Assembly: GCA_035708065.1 (NCBI GenBank)
Contig: DASSTC010000084.1
Coordinates: forward strand, 1-62,927
Reading direction: 5' to 3'
Source: JAICUY01 sp035708065
GTDB lineage: Bacteria > Chloroflexota > Limnocylindria > QHBO01
Length of the DNA: 62,927 bases
Shown here: piece by piece, positions 57,912 to 62,927 of the stretch
Numbering within the stretch: position 1 is the stretch's first letter
Layout of the letters: every line of letters starts with the position of its first letter
Program-made: the position numbers and the translations under genes
Notes under the pieces: generated by a model
What the model was told of the DNA's origin: nothing
Databases searched by the model: none
The model's input: only the letters and a program-made list of their open reading frames with translations

Positions 57912-59900
57912 GTGGCGACGACCACCACGAAGCGAGCAACCGCCACGGAGCAGGAGCAGGAGAAGGCCGAGCCCAAGGCGAAGGCGTCCGGCGCCAAGCC
58001 GGCTGCATCGGTGCCGAAGGCGGCTGCTGCGAAGCCGAAGGCTGCTGCGAAGACAAGGGCCGCTGTCGCGACGCCGAAGGCTGCCGCCGCGAAGGCGCAG
58101 ACGAAGGCCAAGGGGCCGACCGCCAGGGCAGGATCGGGCTCGAAGGTCGCTGCCAACGGCAGCGGCGCGCGGGCGGCCGGCGCCGCCTTCGACCGCCTCC
58201 TGGAGCAGGGCCGCAGCGAGGGCTTCATCACCCAGGACCAGATCCTGGAGGTCATCCCGCAGCCCGAAGAGCATGCCGACGAGATCGAGGAGCTCTACGC
58301 CGCCGCCGAGGAGCAGGGCGTCGAGGTGCTCGACGCGAAGAACCAGCCGACCCTCATCGCCGAGCCGGAGACCGAGGAGGAGCAGCGGCAGGGCGCCAAG
58401 GACGAGGCCGAGGAGGACCTCGAGGCACTGGCCGCCGACCTCATCGGGATCGACGACCCGGTGCGCATGTACCTCAAGGAGATCGGCAAGGTCGCCCTGC
58501 TGACCGCCGAGGAAGAGGTCGTGCTGGCCAAGGCGATCGAGCTCGGCGAGCTGGCGGTCGAGGACATCGCCAAGGCGATGGTCGACCTGTACGCCTGGGT
58601 CACGCTCGGCACCGAGCCGAAGGCCCGCGCCATGGCCGCCATGCGGGCCTTCGACCTGCCCAGGGAGTCGCCACGCGTCACCGCCGATGCGATCGACTGG
58701 TGGTTCGGGCGGCGGGGCGAGACGATCGTGCCGCCGGCGATCAAGTTCACGAAGGCACGCAAGGCCGAGAATCTCGACGACGCGGCCCGCGAGCGGATCA
58801 TGCACGCCGAGTCGCTCCTCAAGCTGCTGGTCACCGATCCCGCCGAGGGACTCAAGCAGGCGGTCGTGTTCGGGCACACGTATCGATTCCGCGCCATCGA
58901 CCACGCCGGATCGTCCGAGCTCTACGAGCTCGAGCGCTGGGCGCGCGAGACGGCCGAGCAGATCGTGCGCGGCTATGTCGAGGACGGCAACGATGCGGCC
59001 TACCTGCACGAGCTCGGCTACGACCCGACCATCCCGGCCGAGGTCCCGCTCGAGCAGCGCCGCGGCATCCTGGTCGAGCAGTCGACTGATGCGCGCAAGC
59101 GCCTGACCGAGGCGAACCTACGCCTGGTGGTCAGCATCGCCAAGAAGTACATCGGGCGCGGCATGAGCTTCCTGGACCTCATCCAGGAGGGCAACATCGG
59201 CCTGATCCGCGCCGTCGAGAAGTTCGACTACGAGAAGGGCTTCAAGTTCAGCACGTACGCCACGTGGTGGATCCGCCAGGCGATCACGCGGGCCATCGCC
59301 GACCAGGCGCGGACGATCCGCATCCCGGTGCACATGGTCGAGACGATCAACCGCCTCATCCGGGTCAGCCGCACGCTGCTCCAGGAGCTCGGTCGCGAGC
59401 CGACCGTCGAGGAGATCGCGCGGCGGATGAGCCGCGACGAGATCATCCGCGAGCTGCGCGACAAGCTGCAGCGCGAGCCCACCGAAGCGGAGGTCGACGA
59501 ACGCGAGGACGTCGGTCCGCAGACCGTCTCCCCGGAGAAGGTCCGCGAGATCATGAAGGTCAGCCAGGAGCCGGTCAGCCTCGAGACGCCGATCGGCGAG
59601 GAGGAGGACAGCCACCTCGGCGACTTCATCCCGGACCTCGCCTCGGTCGCACCTGCCGACGCCGCGAGCCACCAGCTGCTCAAGGAGCAGGTGGAGGGCG
59701 TGCTCGACTCGCTGACCATGCGCGAGCGGCGCGTGCTGCAGCTGCGCTTCGGCCTGGAGGACGGTCGCTCACGGACGCTCGAAGAGGTCGGTCGCGACTT
59801 CAATGTGACCCGCGAGCGCATCCGGCAGATCGAGGCCAAGGCGCTGCGCAAGCTCCGGCACCCGTCGCGCTCGCGCAAGCTCAAGGACTACCTCGAGTAA
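57912..59900 (+). CDS. rpoD: Primary sigma factor RpoD with two insertions
   Basis: Housekeeping sigma of RNA polymerase. 662 residues from GTG 57912. The N-terminal ~90 residues are Lys/Ala/Pro-rich and low complexity. Region 1.1 lies at ~90-150 and 1.2 at ~180 (DDPVRMYLKEIG). A ~175-residue non-conserved stretch precedes region 2 (~400-470: LDLIQEGNIGLIRAVEKFDY, FSTYATWWIRQAI). In region 3 a 33-residue segment (residues 507-539, DEIIRELRDKLQREPTEAEV) splits EEIARRM from SPEKVREIMK. Region 4 has the helix-turn-helix VTRERIRQIEAKALRKLRHP. Follows dnaG closely. Confidence 0.96.
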   Translation: MATTTTKRATATEQEQEKAEPKAKASGAKPAASVPKAAAAKPKAAAKTRAAVATPKAAAAKAQTKAKGPTARAGSGSKVAANGSGARAAGAAFDRLLEQGRSEGFITQDQILEVIPQPEEHADEIEELYAAAEEQGVEVLDAKNQPTLIAEPETEEEQRQGAKDEAEEDLEALAADLIGIDDPVRMYLKEIGKVALLTAEEEVVLAKAIELGELAVEDIAKAMVDLYAWVTLGTEPKARAMAAMRAFDLPRESPRVTADAIDWWFGRRGETIVPPAIKFTKARKAENLDDAARERIMHAESLLKLLVTDPAEGLKQAVVFGHTYRFRAIDHAGSSELYELERWARETAEQIVRGYVEDGNDAAYLHELGYDPTIPAEVPLEQRRGILVEQSTDARKRLTEANLRLVVSIAKKYIGRGMSFLDLIQEGNIGLIRAVEKFDYEKGFKFSTYATWWIRQAITRAIADQARTIRIPVHMVETINRLIRVSRTLLQELGREPTVEEIARRMSRDEIIRELRDKLQREPTEAEVDEREDVGPQTVSPEKVREIMKVSQEPVSLETPIGEEEDSHLGDFIPDLASVAPADAASHQLLKEQVEGVLDSLTMRERRVLQLRFGLEDGRSRTLEEVGRDFNVTRERIRQIEAKALRKLRHPSRSRKLKDYLE

Positions 59901-59921
59901 GGCTCACCGTTTGACCGATGC

Positions 59922-59950
59922 GCACCGGCGGGCGACGCGGCCGCCGGTGC
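59922..59950 (+). terminator. Hairpin downstream of rpoD
   Basis: Perfect 10-bp stem GCACCGGCGG (59922-59931) / CCGCCGGTGC (59941-59950), 9-nt loop, 21 nt after the rpoD stop. No T-run follows; the next bases are the -10 region of the tryptophanase gene, so the hairpin overlaps that promoter. Confidence 0.55.
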
Positions 59951-59960
59951 GGCGTACCAT
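59932..59960 (+). promoter_or_regulatory. Promoter of the tryptophanase gene, leaderless type
   Basis: -10 TACCAT (59955-59960) ends 8 nt before ATG 59969. A weak -35-like GCGACG (59932-59937) is at 17-nt spacing and lies in the loop of the rpoD hairpin. The predicted mRNA is leaderless. Confidence 0.5.
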
Positions 59961-59968
59961 CGCGGCCG

Positions 59969-61345
59969 ATGGACCGCTTCCGCACCATCATCGAGCCGTT
60001 TCGCATCAAGAGCGTCGAGCCGATCCGGCTGACGACCGTGGACGAGCGTGACGCAAAGCTCCGCGAGGCCGGCTACAACCTCTTCAACCTGCACTCGGAC
60101 GACGTCCTGGTCGACCTGCTGACCGATTCGGGGACAGGCGCCATGAGCGCCGAGCAGTGGGCCGGCATCCAGCGCGGCGACGAGTCGTACGCCGGCTCGC
60201 CGTCGTGGTTCCGCTTCCTGGCGGCGGTCCAAGAGCTCTTTCCGTTCGAGCACGTCATCCCGACCCACCAGGGGCGCGCCGCCGAGAAGATCCTGTTCAC
60301 CGTCATCGGGGGTCCGGGCAAGGTCATACCCTCGAACACCCACTTCGACACGACTCGCGCCAATATCGAGTTCACCGGTGCCGAGGCCGTCGACCTGGTG
60401 ATCGCCGAGGGGCGCGATCCGGCCGTCATCCATCCCTTCAAGGGCAACATGGACGCCGACGCGCTCGATGCCTGCATCCGATCGGCCGGACCGCAGAACG
60501 TCCCGGTCGTGTTCGTGACGATCACCAACAACTCGGGCGGCGGCCAGCCGGTGAGCCTCGCCAACCTGCGCAAGGTGCGCACCGTGTGCGACCGATACGG
60601 TCTGCCGCTCTTCCTGGACGCGTGCCGCTTCGCCGAGAACGCCTGGTTCGTCAAGCAGCGCGAGGAGGGGCAGGCGCATCGGTCCATCCCGGAGATCGTG
60701 CGCGACATGGCGTCGCTGGCCGATGGCATGACGATGAGCGGCAAGAAGGATGCGCTCGCGAACATTGGCGGCTGGCTGGCCATGAACGACGGTGCCTGGG
60801 CGGAGTCGGCCCGCAACCTGGAGATCCTGACCGAGGGCTTTCCGACGTATGGCGGCCTCGCCGGCCGCGACCTCGACGCCATGGCGCAGGGCCTGCGCGA
60901 GGTCGTCGACGAGGACTACCTGCGCTACCGGATCCGATCCACCGAGTACCTCGGGGAGGCGCTGCTGGCGGCCGGCGTGCCGTGCGTGCGACCGATCGGC
61001 GGGCATGCCGTCTACCTGGATGCGGCGGCGCTGCTGCCGCACATCCCGGCGCTGGAGTATCCGGGCCAGGCGCTCGCCTGCGCGTTGTACCGCGAGGGCG
61101 GCATCCGCGGCTGCGAGATCGGGACGGTGATGTTCGGCCTGCACCCCGACGGCTCCGAAACGGCGGCGCCCATGGAGCTCGTGCGCCTCGCCATCCCGCG
61201 CCGCGTCTACACCCAGTCGCACGTCGACTACGTGATCGAGGTGGTGCGCTGGGTCGCCGAGCGGGCCGCGGATCTGCGTGGGATGCGCATCGTCGAGGCC
61301 CCGCCGGCCCTGCGGCACTTCAGCGCGCGCTTCGCGCCGATCTGA
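59969..61345 (+). CDS. tnaA: Tryptophanase-like beta-eliminating lyase
   Basis: PLP enzyme of the tryptophanase / tyrosine phenol-lyase family; tryptophanase cleaves L-tryptophan to indole, pyruvate and ammonia. 458 residues from ATG 59969. PLP lysine in TMSGKKDAL; LLTDSGTGAMS, PTHQGRAAEKI, GGHAVYLDA and RLAIPRRVYTQSH blocks. Two positions that separate the sub-families favour tryptophanase: Asp in HFDTTR (Thr in tyrosine phenol-lyase) and His in LRHFSARF (Phe in tyrosine phenol-lyase). Converges with xylA with 9 nt between the stops. It is a catabolic gene among housekeeping genes. Confidence 0.85.
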   Translation: MDRFRTIIEPFRIKSVEPIRLTTVDERDAKLREAGYNLFNLHSDDVLVDLLTDSGTGAMSAEQWAGIQRGDESYAGSPSWFRFLAAVQELFPFEHVIPTHQGRAAEKILFTVIGGPGKVIPSNTHFDTTRANIEFTGAEAVDLVIAEGRDPAVIHPFKGNMDADALDACIRSAGPQNVPVVFVTITNNSGGGQPVSLANLRKVRTVCDRYGLPLFLDACRFAENAWFVKQREEGQAHRSIPEIVRDMASLADGMTMSGKKDALANIGGWLAMNDGAWAESARNLEILTEGFPTYGGLAGRDLDAMAQGLREVVDEDYLRYRIRSTEYLGEALLAAGVPCVRPIGGHAVYLDAAALLPHIPALEYPGQALACALYREGGIRGCEIGTVMFGLHPDGSETAAPMELVRLAIPRRVYTQSHVDYVIEVVRWVAERAADLRGMRIVEAPPALRHFSARFAPI

Positions 61346-61354
61346 TCGCTAAGG

Positions 61355-62704
61355 TCAGCCGTCCACGCCGGCCTCGCCGACCGACCAGATGCGCTGGTTG
61401 ACGATGTTCTCGAGCAGCTCCTGGCGGCCGGACACCGGTCCTGGCTCGAGGCGCTCGCGCTCGACGGTCTCGGCCAGGTCGGCCAGCGAGCGGTCGCCGT
61501 CGAGGATCGCCTGTCCCAGTTCACCCGACCAGCCGGCGTAGCGCTCCTGGCGTCGCCGCTCGAGCTCGCCCTGCTCGATCATCTCGGCCGCCACGAGCAG
61601 CGCGCGGGCGAGCGTGTCCATCCCGCCGATGTGAGCGTGGAACAGGTCGTCGCGCGCCAGGCTCTGCCGGCGCAGCTTCGTGTCGAAGTTGAAGCCGCCG
61701 GTCGTGAAACCGCCGGCGCGGAAGATTTCGTACATCGGCAGGGCCAGCTCGTCGACCGAGTTGGGGAACTGGTCGGTATCCCAGCCGTTCTGGGGGTCAC
61801 CGCGGTTGATGTCGATCGACCCGAACGTGCCGAGCGCCAGCGCCGTGGCGACCTCGTGCTGGAAGCTGTGCCCGGCCAGCGTGGCGTGGTTGCCTTCGAT
61901 GTTCACGCGATACTCGTCCGCGAGCCCGTGGCGCGCCAGGAAGCCGCTGACCGTCGCCACGTCGTAGTCGTTCTGGTGCTTGGTCGGCTCCTGCGGCTTC
62001 GGCTCCAGGAGCAGCGTCCCGCCGAACCCGATGCGCGCCCTGTGCTCGGCGACCAGGCCCAAGAAGCGCGCGAGCTGCTGCTCCTCGCGCGCGACGTCGG
62101 TGTTGAGCAGCGTCTCGTAGCCCTCGCGCCCGCCCCACAGCACGTAGTTCTCGCCGCCGAGCCGATGCGTCACCTCGAGCATCACCTTCACCTGCGCGGC
62201 GGCGTAGGCGAACACCTCCGGATCGGGATTCGTGGCGGCGCCGGCCGCGTAGCGTGGATGACTGAACAGGTTGGCGGTGCCCCACAGCAGGCGCCGGCCG
62301 GTGCGCGCCACGTGCTCCTCGATCTCGTCGGTGACCGTCTCGAGGTTGGCGCGTGTCTCGGCGAACGTGCGACCCTCGGGCGCAACGTCACGGTCATGGA
62401 AGCAGAAGAACGGTGCGCCGAGCTTCGACAGGAAGTCGAAGGCGGCCGCCAGCTTCTCGCGGGCGGCCTCCATCGGGTCCGCGGCGCTCAGCCACGGACG
62501 GTCGAACGTGCCGCTGCCGAACACATCGCTGCCGGGCCAATTGAACGAGTGCCACAGGCAGATCGCCACCCGCAGCTGGTCCTCCATCCGCTTGCCGAGG
62601 ACCATCCGATCGGGGTCGTAGACCTTGAAGCTGAACGGATCGGTCGACTCGAGGCCCGCGTAGCGGATCGGTCCGGTGACGTCGCTGAAGAAGTCGGATT
62701 CCAT
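61355..62704 (-). CDS. xylA: Xylose isomerase
   Basis: Interconverts D-xylose and D-xylulose (also D-glucose and D-fructose). 449 residues, long class II form. Catalytic histidine in FFCFHDRDVAPEG; metal ligands Glu in LLLEPKPQEPTKHQND, then in NIEGNHATLAGHSFQHE, and Asp in SIDINRGDPQNGWDTDQFP (each cited within 20 residues). No xylulokinase or transporter gene is adjacent. The -10 TACCGT on the minus strand is 7 nt before the ATG. Confidence 0.96.
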   Translation of the reverse strand: MESDFFSDVTGPIRYAGLESTDPFSFKVYDPDRMVLGKRMEDQLRVAICLWHSFNWPGSDVFGSGTFDRPWLSAADPMEAAREKLAAAFDFLSKLGAPFFCFHDRDVAPEGRTFAETRANLETVTDEIEEHVARTGRRLLWGTANLFSHPRYAAGAATNPDPEVFAYAAAQVKVMLEVTHRLGGENYVLWGGREGYETLLNTDVAREEQQLARFLGLVAEHRARIGFGGTLLLEPKPQEPTKHQNDYDVATVSGFLARHGLADEYRVNIEGNHATLAGHSFQHEVATALALGTFGSIDINRGDPQNGWDTDQFPNSVDELALPMYEIFRAGGFTTGGFNFDTKLRRQSLARDDLFHAHIGGMDTLARALLVAAEMIEQGELERRRQERYAGWSGELGQAILDGDRSLADLAETVERERLEPGPVSGRQELLENIVNQRIWSVGEAGVDG

Positions 62705-62711
62705 GCTCCCG

Positions 62712-62717
62712 ACGGTA
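62712..62717 (-). promoter_or_regulatory. -10 element of xylA, leaderless type
   Basis: TACCGT on the minus strand (62717 to 62712) ends 7 nt before the xylA ATG at 62704. No Shine-Dalgarno sequence or clear -35 is seen. Confidence 0.45.
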
Positions 62718-62800
62718 GCATCCGGCGTGCGAGCGCATGCGGCGACGTATGACTGACCGATCCAACCGGGCCTGCAACGGCGACTCCAGGACGTGCGTGC

Positions 62801-62806
62801 TATCCT
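62801..62806 (+). promoter_or_regulatory. -10 element upstream of tRNA-Asn
   Basis: TATCCT, 46 nt upstream of the tRNA 5' end, without a clear -35. The precursor leader would contain the GGCGCC hairpin at 62814-62829. Confidence 0.4.
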
Positions 62807-62813
62807 GTCGGGC

Positions 62814-62832
62814 GGCGCCGTTCGGCGCCTTT
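62814..62832 (+). other. Hairpin with TTT in the tRNA-Asn leader
   Basis: GGCGCC (62814-62819), loop GTTC, GGCGCC (62824-62829), then TTT. It resembles a short terminator. It lies between a candidate -10 and the tRNA, followed by the palindromes CGATCG (62833-62838 and 62844-62849). It may shape the 5' leader removed by RNase P. Confidence 0.4.
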
Positions 62833-62852
62833 CGATCGCTCCGCGATCGCGC

Positions 62853-62927
62853 TCCGGCGTAGCTCAGTGGTAGAGCGGGCGGCTGTTAACCGCTTGGTCG
62901 TAGGTTCGAATCCTACCGCCGGAGCCA
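62853..62927 (+). tRNA. tRNA-Asn (anticodon GTT)
   Basis: 75 nt including an encoded CCA. Acceptor stem TCCGGCG (62853-62859) / CGCCGGA (62917-62923), D-stem GCTC/GAGC, anticodon loop CTGTTAA with GTT at 62885-62887, T-arm TAGG-TTCGAAT-CCTA, discriminator G, then CCA (62925-62927). The cloverleaf pairs fully, so the gene is complete at the window edge. Confidence 0.97.

Noticed and set aside
59969..61345. Tyrosine phenol-lyase annotation
   Set aside because: The residues that distinguish it (Thr in FTTTR and Phe near the C-terminal LRFF) are Asp and His here, as in tryptophanase.

Overview
The window is a continuous, very G+C-rich bacterial chromosome segment, densely packed and almost entirely housekeeping. 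Gene order (rpoC, str, S10, spc and alpha operons, rplM-rpsI, cdaA-ybbR-glmM-glmS), the absence of outer-membrane genes, frequent GTG/TTG starts, zinc-type small ribosomal proteins and a MutL-type ASKHA gene cluster suggest an uncultured Chloroflexota lineage (Limnocylindria-like). The taxon is an inference from gene content; no search was run.

Layout. 1-1451: end of rpoC. 1589-23461: translation superoperon. A consensus promoter at 1589-1618 drives rpsL-rpsG-fusA-tuf, followed without a clear break by the S10, spc (through secY-adk-map) and alpha (infA-rpmJ-rpsM-rpsK-rpsD-rpoA-rplQ) groups, truA, rplM and rpsI. It is closed by a perfect 11-bp terminator at 23477-23502. 23550-31372: c-di-AMP and cell-wall block: cdaA, ybbR/cdaR, glmM, glmS, acpS, nnrD, alr. 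31369-37856: eight tightly overlapping genes (macro domain, several membrane proteins, a MutL-like ASKHA protein, a biotinyl/lipoyl-like protein) with no assigned function. This is the best candidate for an undescribed system. 37888-45573: tsaE-tsaB-rimI-tsaD (t6A), rsmA, ispE, ridA, then glmU and a CNNM/CorC protein. 45570-53693: a convergent polyprenyl synthase, recO, glyS, a TPR protein, a methyltransferase and ppdK. 53716-55868 (minus): ECF-like sigma, anti-sigma and a calcium-motif surface protein. 56059-59900: dnaG-rpoD. 59969-62704: tryptophanase converging with xylose isomerase. 62853-62927: tRNA-Asn.

How the genes work together: most of the window builds ribosomes and RNA polymerase. 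GlmS, GlmM and GlmU supply UDP-GlcNAc, Alr supplies D-Ala, and CdaA/CdaR place c-di-AMP synthesis directly upstream of glmM, as in Firmicutes. TsaE/TsaB/TsaD modify tRNA and RsmA modifies 16S rRNA. Several transcription units appear to begin with a -10 hexamer only 6-9 nt upstream of the start codon, suggesting leaderless mRNAs. Notable protein features are an EF-hand-like loop in the RpoC tail, insertions in sigma RpoD and in PPDK, and low-complexity tails on S3, L15 and RpoC. A large nested inverted repeat lies between recO and glyS. No insertion sequences, CRISPR arrays, prophage or rRNA genes were seen.
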